Assembly: GCA_034003725.1 (NCBI GenBank) | Contig: JAVEYB010000004.1 | Span: forward strand, 124,001 to 188,000 | DNA length: 64,000 nucleotides | DNA from: Candidatus Zixiibacteriota bacterium | GTDB lineage: Bacteria; Zixibacteria; MSB-5A5; GN15; FEB-12 | Direction: 5' to 3' | Shown: positions 1 through 7,903 of the stretch, in pieces | How the letters are laid out: every line of letters begins with the position of its first letter | Position numbering within the stretch: the first letter of the stretch is position 1 | Notes under the pieces: generated by a model | Told to the model about the DNA's origin: nothing | Seen by the model: only the letters and a program-made list of their open reading frames with translations | The model's database searches: none | Program-made: the position numbers and the translations under genes

Positions 1-2
1 CG

Positions 3-497
3 GCGCAGATATATGACGGGGACGGCGACGGGCGACCGGACGTAATTGCCGGCACTGCCGCGCTGGGTCTAACGCTGTGGCGCAATGCCGCCGCTCCCGG
101 ACAAATGCCCGACTCGCTCACACTCATTCCGCAAAGCGCGGTCATCCCGGGCACCGATGACGGGTTGTTTCCGGCCGTCGTCTTTGCCGATTTCGACGGT
201 GACGGCGATGATGACGCTGTCGTGGGCGAAGGCAACGGAGGATTGAATTACTGGAGCCGCGATGGTTCGTGTTGCTCCGGCACCGCAGGCAATGTCGACG
301 CCGATTCCTCCGGCGCCGTGGAGATCGCCGATATCGTGCGGCTAGTCGATTGGCTTTTCCTCGGCGGTTCCGATCTGAGCTGCCTCCCGGCGGCCAATGT
401 CGACGGCGACGCGATGGGTGTGGTCGATCTGCGTGATGCGATCTACCTCATCAATGCTGTCATTCTCGGCGGCCCGCCGCCTGCCCCCTGCAATTGA
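3..497 (+). CDS. Partial secreted FG-GAP repeat protein with C-terminal dockerin-like module
   Basis: The gene enters from the left edge: the reading frame is open from base 3, so only the C-terminal 164 residues are visible and the apparent ATG at 105 is internal. Two Ca-binding FG-GAP/VCBS-type blades can be read (YDGDGDGRPDVIAG and FDGDGDDDAVVGE), as in integrin-like beta-propellers. They are followed by a Cys pair (SCCSGTAGN) and two EF-hand-like dockerin repeats with DLRDAIYLIN and a Gly-Gly ending. The same module closes the proteins at 1758, 20191 and 22059. The role is probably extracellular; no enzymatic domain is visible in this fragment. It converges with the lipoprotein gene at 520, leaving 22 bases and no recognisable terminator. 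Confidence 0.8.
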   Translation, partial: AQIYDGDGDGRPDVIAGTAALGLTLWRNAAAPGQMPDSLTLIPQSAVIPGTDDGLFPAVVFADFDGDGDDDAVVGEGNGGLNYWSRDGSCCSGTAGNVDADSSGAVEIADIVRLVDWLFLGGSDLSCLPAANVDGDAMGVVDLRDAIYLINAVILGGPPPAPCN

Positions 498-519
498 CGC
501 GGGCGGCGATCGAACTCCC

Positions 520-1626
520 TCAGTGATGGCCGCCCTGATGGTGCAGGATGCTGAACCCGAACGGCTCGGACCCCGCCGCGACCGAATCGATCACCTGATA
601 ACTCTGCCCGTCGATGACGTATAGCGTTCCGTCGTCCGGACGAAAGCCGGTAGTGGAGACATACACACGGTCACCGGACTGATCGGCCATAACCATAAAC
701 GGGCGTGCAGTCCCCAGGGGAATGGTCTGGACGACACTCGCTGTCGACAGACGCACCACCCAGACGCGGTTGTCCGTAAATCCGGTCACATAGACGATGT
801 CGTTATCGGGGGCGACGTGCATCATCGTGGGCCCGGCCATAGCTGAAGACGTCTGGTCGGCGGTGGGAATGACGATGGAATCAACAAGCTGACGAGTAAG
901 AAGGTCGATCACACGGATCTGATCGACTCCTTTGCGACATGCTACGATCGCCAACTCAGAGGCATTATCGACACGAACGCCGTAAGGGCCGTAGCCAGCC
1001 GGCGGCGTACCGAAACCGGTGGATGCATCCTGAACCAGCAGCGGCGTAGTGGACCCGGAGTCAAGATTCACGATGGTGATGTCATCGCTGTTGAAACCCA
1101 CGGAGACGAAGAATTCGCCGCTGGAGGCGAAATGCAGGTCGTGCGTCTGATAGCCGGCCTGCAGGGACGAATCGAGATACGCGAAGTTGTTGCCGGACGC
1201 AGCATAACGATGGATACGCCCTTTGGTATCGGAGAAATCGCACACGTACACGGTGTCGTCATTCGGGCTGATGGCCAGTGCGGTTGGAAACACCGTCCCC
1301 GGCACCGTTACCAGCTGCAGCAGTGAGTCGTCGGCGGTACGGTACTTTGCAATCTGACCGCCCACTTGTCGACCGATCACGTAGTAGCAGGAATGGTCGC
1401 GCGAGAACTCGATGAAGTGCGGTTCGACGACCGGAGTCGAAAGAGAGTCTATCCGCACCAGCGTCTGTGCGTTGTACTTGTAGATTGTCTGGTCGGCCTG
1501 GTTGAGGACATACAGGATATCGAACGCCGCCGGTTCCGGACTGACCGGGTTGTCATCACTGCAGGCAAACCACAATACGCTCGCCGCAGCAACGCCAAGC
1601 AGCGTACGGACTGCGAACTTTCTCAT
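520..1626 (-). CDS. YVTN-type beta-propeller lipoprotein
   Basis: Encodes 368 residues. The ATG at 1626 is chosen over an in-frame codon at 1662 because GGAG lies 8 bases upstream and a lipoprotein signal peptide starts there (MRKFAVRTLL, hydrophobic core, lipobox FAC before SDD). The mature part consists of repeated propeller blades such as DILYVLNQADQTIYKYNAQT, NDDTVYVCDFSD, DNDIVYVTGFTDNRVWVV and QSGDRVYVSTTGF, typical of the YVTN/YncE family of surface or periplasmic propellers. Such proteins generally bind ligands or partners; the substrate cannot be predicted. It is probably monocistronic or cotranscribed with the gene at 1758-3620, which lies 131 bases upstream on the same strand. Family assignment is firm, function unknown. 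Confidence 0.8.
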   Translation of the reverse strand: MRKFAVRTLLGVAAASVLWFACSDDNPVSPEPAAFDILYVLNQADQTIYKYNAQTLVRIDSLSTPVVEPHFIEFSRDHSCYYVIGRQVGGQIAKYRTADDSLLQLVTVPGTVFPTALAISPNDDTVYVCDFSDTKGRIHRYAASGNNFAYLDSSLQAGYQTHDLHFASSGEFFVSVGFNSDDITIVNLDSGSTTPLLVQDASTGFGTPPAGYGPYGVRVDNASELAIVACRKGVDQIRVIDLLTRQLVDSIVIPTADQTSSAMAGPTMMHVAPDNDIVYVTGFTDNRVWVVRLSTASVVQTIPLGTARPFMVMADQSGDRVYVSTTGFRPDDGTLYVIDGQSYQVIDSVAAGSEPFGFSILHHQGGHH

Positions 1627-1757
1627 AGTGTCTCCGCAATAGGTGTAGTCATTCGACGACAATGACGGGCGGCCGGCGCGACCGGCGCGGCACGGTGATC
1701 ATCATCCACATGTGCTAACCGCGAGGTTATCTTTACGTCGGCGAAGGCGGCGACTCG

Positions 1758-3620
1758 CTACTGGCACGCGGCCGGCCCGGCTCCTCCGAGAAACAAGAAA
1801 TTAACCAGGGCGATCAGATCGGAGAGGTCGATTGCGCCGCCGGCGTCACCATTCACATTGGCCGCCTGTTCGCATGCAGGGTCCGGACCTCCGAGAAACA
1901 GATAGTTCACCAAATAAATGAGGTCCGAGAGATCGACCGCCCCGCCGGCATCCTGGTTCACATTGCCGGCCGTCCCCGCGCAGCACGGCGGCGCTCCAAG
2001 CTCGATGACGGCAGGCGACGTCTCCAATTCGAATTGAAGGCATGCGGCCATGATCTCAGGAATGGTGGACGAGAAGGCACTGAAATCCACCAGGTTTGAG
2101 TCGCCGGAAGCGCCGGGCGGCACGCTGAAATACAGGCTCATGACCGGTCCGCTGCCCGGCGGAAGCGGAAGCTGACCGGAACCCGTGACAACCGCGTAGG
2201 CAGCCCGATGATTAACCGGGTCAAACACGGTGTATGTTTTCTGGAAGAAGTAGTCGGTTCGCAGCCCGGCCGTCGAAACGGAGTCAAATGTCAAATTGAA
2301 GGGTCCGCCCCATGCGAAGGGCACGTTGATCCCGGTCAGGGGCGAATGATTGTTGATGGACACGTCCACACGAACGTCGCTGCCGGGCGCTGTCAGGACC
2401 GTGTCTCCGAAAATGGTGTCGGTCGTGATGACCGGGCGTGCTTCCATGATGAACAAGCGGTTGTCGAGATTCGAGCCGTACACCTTGCCTGATGTCGTAA
2501 ACGGATACGTCCCCCAACATCCGTTGAAAGACGAGCTTTCACCGGACTGATACGTGTCGTACAAGTCGAGTTCCACCGGCGAACCCGGCACGGAGAAATC
2601 GACGATAGCCACTCCACTCTCATAGTGGGAAATGTATGCGGTGTCGCCGATCATGTGCGCGTTATGCGCCAGGTTGGATGGCGCCAGGTACTGTCCGACA
2701 AGCTGGACGTCACTATAGTCTTCGACATTCCAGTATTTGATGGTCTTGAAGCCTGTCTCTTCGGTCGTAACCACGTGACGTCCGTCGCCGGACGGCCAGA
2801 TATTGTGCACGTACCCGGCGGCGGGCACCGATACACGCTGGATCAGCTGCGGGGCCGCTTTGTTGGCCAGATCCCATGCCGACCAGGTCCCGTTCGAGCC
2901 TTCGGCAATCCACACCGTGTCGTTGCGGGCGTACATATCATGGCAGTCGGGTGTGGCGATGAAGCCCAACTCGACCGGTGCGATTGGATTGGCCAGGCTT
3001 ATGATGCGAACTCCGGTGTAGAATCGCTTGACGGCGTACAGGTACCCTTCGGCGGTGTCGACGACAAGATTATGCGACGTGAAATCGCTTGCGGTGGAGT
3101 ACGCGCCGACCAGCCGCACGGAATCCGGCAAAAAGGACATATCCATGATCATGATGCCCTGATTAGCCCCGGAGCATTCGGAGACGGCGTAGCAGTAGTG
3201 TTGATAGGTTTTGATATCGCGCCAGCGCGTACTCCCACAGCCCACGGTCGGTCCGGGCACTTCGTCGGCAACCTGCATTGTATTGGCATTCACAAACGTG
3301 ATACCGTTGTACGTCCCCATGATGGCGTATTCGGTACCGTCGGGGGCCTCCCAGCCCCAGCAGTCGGTTCCTCCGGCGGCCGGAGAGAACTGGATAATCC
3401 CAATCGGACAGAGTGAGAAGACGGTGTCGCCGGCGGCGGTGTAGTCAGCCGCAGCGGTCGAGGCGTTCCGGGAACCGGAGCCCGGCGCATCAGGGGCGTT
3501 CTGATTGCCAAAGCCGACATCGTGCCCCGGCGGGACGGCGCTTGCCGACGGTGCACAGAGCAGCGCACCAAGAGTCACGCCCGCAGCCAATAGCGCCCGG
3601 GCTGTTGAGCCGCTTGTCAT
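1758..3620 (-). CDS. Secreted choice-of-anchor-B propeller protein with cohesin-like and dockerin-like domains
   Basis: Encodes 620 residues with a Sec signal peptide (MTSGSTARALL..., cleavage after SASA). GGAG 8 bases before the ATG supports this start. Residues of about 60-390 contain LVIVD-like repeats (VRIISLANPIAPVELGF, VAIVDFSVPGSPVELDLYD) and a conserved HNLVVD/HNIWPS/HNAHMIG pattern typical of choice-of-anchor-B proteins. About 400-540 looks like a cohesin-type beta-sandwich (SDVRVDVSINNHSPLTG...). The end carries two dockerin EF-hand repeats with DLSDLIYLVN and DLSDLIALVN. Probably a cell-surface or exported adhesion/scaffold protein. A cohesin-like and a dockerin-like module in one polypeptide could allow self-assembly, which is speculative. 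Confidence 0.8.
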   Translation of the reverse strand: MTSGSTARALLAAGVTLGALLCAPSASAVPPGHDVGFGNQNAPDAPGSGSRNASTAAADYTAAGDTVFSLCPIGIIQFSPAAGGTDCWGWEAPDGTEYAIMGTYNGITFVNANTMQVADEVPGPTVGCGSTRWRDIKTYQHYCYAVSECSGANQGIMIMDMSFLPDSVRLVGAYSTASDFTSHNLVVDTAEGYLYAVKRFYTGVRIISLANPIAPVELGFIATPDCHDMYARNDTVWIAEGSNGTWSAWDLANKAAPQLIQRVSVPAAGYVHNIWPSGDGRHVVTTEETGFKTIKYWNVEDYSDVQLVGQYLAPSNLAHNAHMIGDTAYISHYESGVAIVDFSVPGSPVELDLYDTYQSGESSSFNGCWGTYPFTTSGKVYGSNLDNRLFIMEARPVITTDTIFGDTVLTAPGSDVRVDVSINNHSPLTGINVPFAWGGPFNLTFDSVSTAGLRTDYFFQKTYTVFDPVNHRAAYAVVTGSGQLPLPPGSGPVMSLYFSVPPGASGDSNLVDFSAFSSTIPEIMAACLQFELETSPAVIELGAPPCCAGTAGNVNQDAGGAVDLSDLIYLVNYLFLGGPDPACEQAANVNGDAGGAIDLSDLIALVNFLFLGGAGPAACQ

Positions 3621-3698
3621 ATCTGAGTCTCCACAAGATTTGATGATATAAGCAACGTTCGTATTCGTATCGGTCGGGCTTCGGTGAGGGTTCTCGAC

Positions 3699-3726
3699 AA
3701 GATAGCCGATGCGGACGGAAAGTCAA
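3699..3726 (-). promoter_or_regulatory. Predicted promoter of the cohesin/dockerin protein gene
   Basis: On the minus strand TTGACT and TATCTT are separated by 16 bases, about 75 bases upstream of the ATG at 3620. The hexamers fit a sigma70-type promoter and share the TAnnTT -10 form seen at other genes in this window. Confidence 0.5.
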
Positions 3727-3808
3727 CATTAATATGGAAAAAATCGGCCCAGTAAGCCCACTATTGGCGGGGCGGAGCGGCCCGACGCGGTCGACCGGGG
3801 ACTCTCGC

Positions 3809-5194
3809 TCAGAGTTCCACCGTCTCGCCGAGCCCCGGACGGTGGCAATTCCAGCTGCGCTTGACGCGGAAATGTCCGGCCATCGCCTCGGCCTGATCCG
3901 GCTCCCCGTGGGTTATAAACACACGTTTCGGCGCCGAAGCGATCGGCTCAGCCCAGTGGAGAATCTCATAGTAGTCGGCATGACCCGACAACCCCGACAA
4001 GGTCACCACTCGCGCCTTGACCTCAATCGGTTGTTTGTGGATATACACTTTCGTGGCACCGTCCATCAACTGCCTCCCCAGCGTCCCCTCGGCCATGTAT
4101 CCGACCAGCGCGACGGTGGTTCTTGGATCGGGCAGACGGTTGATCAGGTGGTGCAGGATTCGCCCTCCAGTCAGCATGCCGGACGACGACAGGATGATGG
4201 CGGGACCCTTCAGTTTGTTCAGCTGTTTGGACGACTTCCGCTTGCGGTGCAGGTGGACGCGCTTGCCATGCAAGACGCAACCCGCGCCGCCAAGCTTGTG
4301 GAGATCGATGGAGTGCATGGACGGGTACTTGCAGTAAATGTCGGTAGCCGATATGGCCATCGGCGAGTCGATGTGAATGTCGACATCGGGCACCAGGCCG
4401 TGTTCGATCAGCCGGTCGATCAGGAAGGTTACCTGTTGTGTCCGGCCGATTGCGAACGCCGGAATCAACAGGATGCTCTTCCGCTTGACAGCATCGCGTA
4501 CCAGTTCCATGAAGTCCTGGTGCGCGTCCTCGGGAGGATGAATCCTTCCGCCATACGTTGATTCGCACACAAGGTAGTCTGTGGTCGGGGGCTCGGCCGG
4601 GTTTCGCGTCAGCGGATTGCCGTACCGGCCGAGATCGCCGGAGAAGAGAACCGACACCGTACGGTCGCCGTCATGCAACTCCAGTTCCGCGCTGCCTGCA
4701 CCGAGAATATGGCCCGCCGCGTGGTATCGAAACCGAATGTTGTCGGACACGCTGGTCCAGGAGTCGAACGGGACGCCCCGATACAGACCCTCGATCAGGG
4801 CGACGTCATCGGTATCGAATAGCGGCAGCGCCTTCTCGTAGCGAGTCAGTTTCTTCTTGTTGCGGTATTCCGCGTCTTCCATCTGGATGTTCGCGGCGTC
4901 GAGCAGGGACAGCTTGGCTATGTCGACCGTCGGGTGTGTGGCGTACACCGGTCCATTGTAACCGAACCGGACGAGACGTGGCAGATATCCGATGTGATCG
5001 ATATGTCCGTGGGTGAGAATGACTGCGCTTACCGAGGTTGGCTCGAATGCCGGCGGCTGCCAGTTTTTCTGACGCAGCTCCCGACGACCCTGAAACATGC
5101 CGCAATCGACTAGAATATGCTCATCATTGACCGACAGCAGGTACTTGGAACCGGTCACCATACCTGCGGCGCCGTGAAACGCCAGGCGGATCAT
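3809..5194 (-). CDS. Metallo-beta-lactamase/beta-CASP/RMMBL family RNase-like protein
   Basis: Encodes 461 residues of the beta-CASP metallo-beta-lactamase family (CPSF73/YsgA-type RNA-processing nucleases). The Zn-binding HGHIDH motif is at residues 62-67. The later AAGHILGAGSAE motif and the C-terminal LSGHADYYEIL (RMMBL domain) are all present, as is SSSGMLTGGRILHHL of the beta-CASP region. Catalysis is therefore expected to be two-Zn phosphodiester hydrolysis of RNA in the cytoplasm. Length is normal for the bacterial family. AGAGGA lies about 8 bases before the ATG. It follows egtD on the same strand by 131 bases and may be cotranscribed or use its own weak promoter. The exact RNA target is unknown. 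Confidence 0.9.
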   Translation of the reverse strand: MIRLAFHGAAGMVTGSKYLLSVNDEHILVDCGMFQGRRELRQKNWQPPAFEPTSVSAVILTHGHIDHIGYLPRLVRFGYNGPVYATHPTVDIAKLSLLDAANIQMEDAEYRNKKKLTRYEKALPLFDTDDVALIEGLYRGVPFDSWTSVSDNIRFRYHAAGHILGAGSAELELHDGDRTVSVLFSGDLGRYGNPLTRNPAEPPTTDYLVCESTYGGRIHPPEDAHQDFMELVRDAVKRKSILLIPAFAIGRTQQVTFLIDRLIEHGLVPDVDIHIDSPMAISATDIYCKYPSMHSIDLHKLGGAGCVLHGKRVHLHRKRKSSKQLNKLKGPAIILSSSGMLTGGRILHHLINRLPDPRTTVALVGYMAEGTLGRQLMDGATKVYIHKQPIEVKARVVTLSGLSGHADYYEILHWAEPIASAPKRVFITHGEPDQAEAMAGHFRVKRSWNCHRPGLGETVEL

Positions 5195-5291
5195 CCAGAA
5201 GTCCTCTCAACATCAATCCGCGCGATCGGCAACCGGCATTATCAACGAAAGGCGCGCCGGTTCACGTCGCGGAAACCGAAAGTGCTGATCC

Positions 5292-5320
5292 TATGTACAC
5301 TGGATTGTCGATTTAGGCAA
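5292..5320 (-). promoter_or_regulatory. Possible weak promoter of the beta-CASP nuclease gene
   Basis: TTGCCT and TACATA with 17 bases between them on the minus strand, about 100 bases upstream of the start at 5194, in the gap after egtD. Only a moderate match to sigma70 consensus. Confidence 0.3.
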
Positions 5321-5325
5321 ACAGA

Positions 5326-6348
5326 TTATTCGGTGATATGCAGGGCCGCCGGCTTCTCCACCTGCCACATCGAGTCGGCGAAGTACCGTCGGGAGTCGAA
5401 ATAGTGGCCGGACACGGAGAAGCCGGTCTCGCCGGCGAGACGTTCGATTTCCGGAACGAGGTACTTATATGAGTATTCGGTGTGAATCGGTTCCCACGGC
5501 AGAAACGAAAAGGATCGCCCTATCATGTCGATATAAACGGTTTGGCGTTCCAAGGACACGAGGAAGCTTTCCATCCCGCCGGAAAACACGTCGTACGTTC
5601 CGAAGTGCCGGAACCGCGAGACGTCGAAATGCCCCCCGAGTTCGCGATTGATGCGCCTGAGCAAGTTGAGGTTGAACTCAGCGGTCACGCCCTGTGAGTC
5701 ATTGTACGCGTGCAGCAGCATTTCGATATCCTTCTTCAAATCGAAACCGATCAGAACGTGATCGCGGTGATTGAGACAGTTCCACAAATTGCGAAGGAAG
5801 ACGCGGGATTCGTTATGCGAGAAGTTGCCGATCGACGAGCCGAGAAACAGCACGAAATTGTGCCGATCCCCTCGGTTGTTCAGCCACTTCAGTCCGTTGA
5901 AGTAGTCCGTCACCAGACCGTGCGCTTCGACCTGCGGCAGATTATCGCGTAGCTCGGCAATGAGGCCCGCCATCGCCGACTCGGAGATGTCTATCGGGAC
6001 GTAACGATAGTCCAGCCGCATTTCGGAGAACGCCCGCAACAATATCCGAGTCTTGCGGCCGAATCCTGCGCCCAGCTCAACGAGGTTGAACGGCTGTCGG
6101 GAGACGAATTTTGCCAGTTCACCGACACGTTTTTCCAGCACCTCGATCTCGCAATTGGTCGGATAGTATTCGGGAAGCTGCGTGATCGATCGGAACAGCT
6201 CGCTTCCGCGAGCATCGTACAGGTATTTCGACGGGATAAACTTTCGCGTCTCCGAGAGCCCGACCAGAACATCGAGTGCGAACGCATCACGCTCTCCGAA
6301 GGAGTCCGAGTAGTCGGTCGCATTGATTACCTTGTATTCGGCTGCCAT
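5326..6348 (-). CDS. egtD: L-histidine N-alpha-methyltransferase EgtD
   Basis: Encodes 340 residues, normal for EgtD (about 320-340). EgtD transfers three methyl groups from S-adenosylmethionine to histidine to give hercynine, the first step of ergothioneine synthesis. Visible family marks are the N-terminal IPSKYLYDARGSELF and ITQLPEYYPTNCEIEVL block (residues about 38-71), the SAM-binding ELGAGFGRKT at 91-100 and FLGSSIGNF. It lies 12 bases downstream of egtB in the same direction, so the two form an operon driven from the promoter near 7745. Identification as EgtD rests on the strong block plus linkage to egtB. The remaining enzymes of the aerobic pathway (EgtA, EgtC, EgtE) are not in this window. 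Confidence 0.93.
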   Translation of the reverse strand: MAAEYKVINATDYSDSFGERDAFALDVLVGLSETRKFIPSKYLYDARGSELFRSITQLPEYYPTNCEIEVLEKRVGELAKFVSRQPFNLVELGAGFGRKTRILLRAFSEMRLDYRYVPIDISESAMAGLIAELRDNLPQVEAHGLVTDYFNGLKWLNNRGDRHNFVLFLGSSIGNFSHNESRVFLRNLWNCLNHRDHVLIGFDLKKDIEMLLHAYNDSQGVTAEFNLNLLRRINRELGGHFDVSRFRHFGTYDVFSGGMESFLVSLERQTVYIDMIGRSFSFLPWEPIHTEYSYKYLVPEIERLAGETGFSVSGHYFDSRRYFADSMWQVEKPAALHITE

Positions 6349-6360
6349 AGCGTTTCGGAT

Positions 6361-7653
6361 TTATGCGTCGGCTGCCAGCCGGAAGCCCGTAAACTGCCAG
6401 CGTCGGTCCGATTGAAAGAAGTTGCGGTAGGTCGGTCGGAGGTGGCTGCGCGACGTGGCACAGGAACCGCCCCGAAGCACCGTTTGATCGTTCATGAACT
6501 TGCCGTTGTATTCGCCGAGCGCTCCCGGTTCCCGACGATAGCCGGGATACGGAAGAAACGCCGACGACGTCCACTCCCACACATCACCAAACATTTGACG
6601 AAGCGCGTGATTCTCCGCGAACGTTCCGGCCGGGGCCGGGTGGAAGTACTTCTCCTCGACGAAATTCCCGATGTAGGCCTTGTCGTCGATAGATTGCGCC
6701 GCGACCTCCCACTCCGCTTCAGTGGGAAGTCGCTTCCCCGCCCACCGGGCGTAGGCTTCCGCTTCATAATGGCACACGTGGCACACCGGCTCGGCGGGCG
6801 ACACCTCGCGAATACCGGACATCGTTATGATCTGCCAACCGCCGTTTGCTTCCACCCAGAACAGCGGCGCTCTCCATCCCCGAGACGTGATGACGTCCCA
6901 GCCGTTGGACAGCCAGAGATCGGGATTGGTATATCCCCCATCTTCCATGAAGTCCAAATATTCGCCGCATGTTACCAGACGATTCATTAATGAGAACGGG
7001 GCGACATAAACCGTATGGCGAGGTCCCTCGCAATCGTAGGCAAAGTCAGCGCCGTCGCAGCCTATTTCCCGGGTGCCACCGGTAAAATCCACGTATTCGG
7101 CCGGCGGCGCGGAGCCGACGGTGGGAAGTCGGCGCTCGGTGTACAGCGGCAACAGTGGGTTGCTCGCAAAAATGTATTTGATGTCAGTCACAAGCAGTTC
7201 CTGATGCTGCTGTTCGTGGTGTAATCCGAGTTCGATGAGTGCAGCCACATCGCTTAGCTTGTCCTCTGGAATCGACTCAATGAGGTCCCGGACCCGTCGG
7301 TCGATCGCGGCCCGGTAGGCGTATACCTGCTCTACTGTCGGGCGCGACAGGGTCCCTCGCAGGTCGCGACTGGCGCGATCACCAAACGCCTGGTAATACG
7401 AATTGAAAATGAAGTAAAATGTATCGTGATACCGACGGTAGGCGGGTACAAACCGTTCGAGTACAACCTGCTCGAAAAACCAGGTAGTATGAGCGAGGTG
7501 CCATTTGGGCGGCGAAACATCTTCGATCGGCTGGACGACGTAGTCTTCAGTTGCCAGCGGTCGGCACAACTGCTCGGTAAACTGGCGAACCGCATTATAG
7601 CGGCTGGTCAACTGGCTTCGACTGAGGGCGGCCGGGTTCTCGATAGTTTTCAC
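6361..7653 (-). CDS. egtB: Ergothioneine biosynthesis sulfoxide synthase EgtB
   Basis: Encodes 430 residues. The GTG at 7653 is chosen because GGAG sits 8 bases upstream. The in-frame ATG at 7740 overlaps the predicted -10 element and is rejected. The N-terminal DinB-like domain carries the iron-ligand region (PPKWHLAHTTWFFE and LGLHHEQQHQELL). The C-terminal formylglycine-generating-enzyme-type domain includes GDVWEWTSSAF and LRGGSCATSRSHLRPTYRNFF. EgtB is a non-haem Fe(II) enzyme that couples hercynine to a thiol donor (gamma-glutamylcysteine or cysteine) using O2, in the cytoplasm. Presence therefore implies oxygen exposure. First gene of the egtB-egtD operon. Which thiol donor is used cannot be read with confidence. 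Confidence 0.92.
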   Translation of the reverse strand: MKTIENPAALSRSQLTSRYNAVRQFTEQLCRPLATEDYVVQPIEDVSPPKWHLAHTTWFFEQVVLERFVPAYRRYHDTFYFIFNSYYQAFGDRASRDLRGTLSRPTVEQVYAYRAAIDRRVRDLIESIPEDKLSDVAALIELGLHHEQQHQELLVTDIKYIFASNPLLPLYTERRLPTVGSAPPAEYVDFTGGTREIGCDGADFAYDCEGPRHTVYVAPFSLMNRLVTCGEYLDFMEDGGYTNPDLWLSNGWDVITSRGWRAPLFWVEANGGWQIITMSGIREVSPAEPVCHVCHYEAEAYARWAGKRLPTEAEWEVAAQSIDDKAYIGNFVEEKYFHPAPAGTFAENHALRQMFGDVWEWTSSAFLPYPGYRREPGALGEYNGKFMNDQTVLRGGSCATSRSHLRPTYRNFFQSDRRWQFTGFRLAADA

Positions 7654-7731
7654 GGGATCTTCTCCACTCCCGTCAATCCGGTCACCGGGCCAACCTGAGA
7701 GTCGGGATTTGTTGCCGAAACATAGACCATT

Positions 7732-7759
7732 AATATACATGTTGCGGAGGCGATGTCAA
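7732..7759 (-). promoter_or_regulatory. Predicted sigma70-type promoter of egtBD
   Basis: TTGACA and TATATT separated by 16 bases on the minus strand, giving a leader of about 70 bases before the GTG of egtB. The -35 partly overlaps a 6-bp inverted repeat (AGCCGG/CCGGCT at 7759-7776) that could be an operator or a remnant terminator of the upstream gene. Confidence 0.65.
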
Positions 7760-7903
7760 GCCGGTGGGAGCCGGCTGTCCATCAAGCGATGAAATCACGC
7801 TGCCCGTGCCCGGCAGCGAGATACACGGCTATAAGAGTAGTAACGCCGAGAATCGAACGAGGTTCTCCGGAAATAGAGAAAGTGATACAGTCGCCGCAAA
7901 CGA

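Noticed and set aside
7654-7740. Longer EgtB starting at the ATG at 7740
   Set aside because: That codon overlaps the predicted -10 box, and the extra 29 residues are not typical of EgtB. The GTG at 7653 has a good ribosome-binding site.
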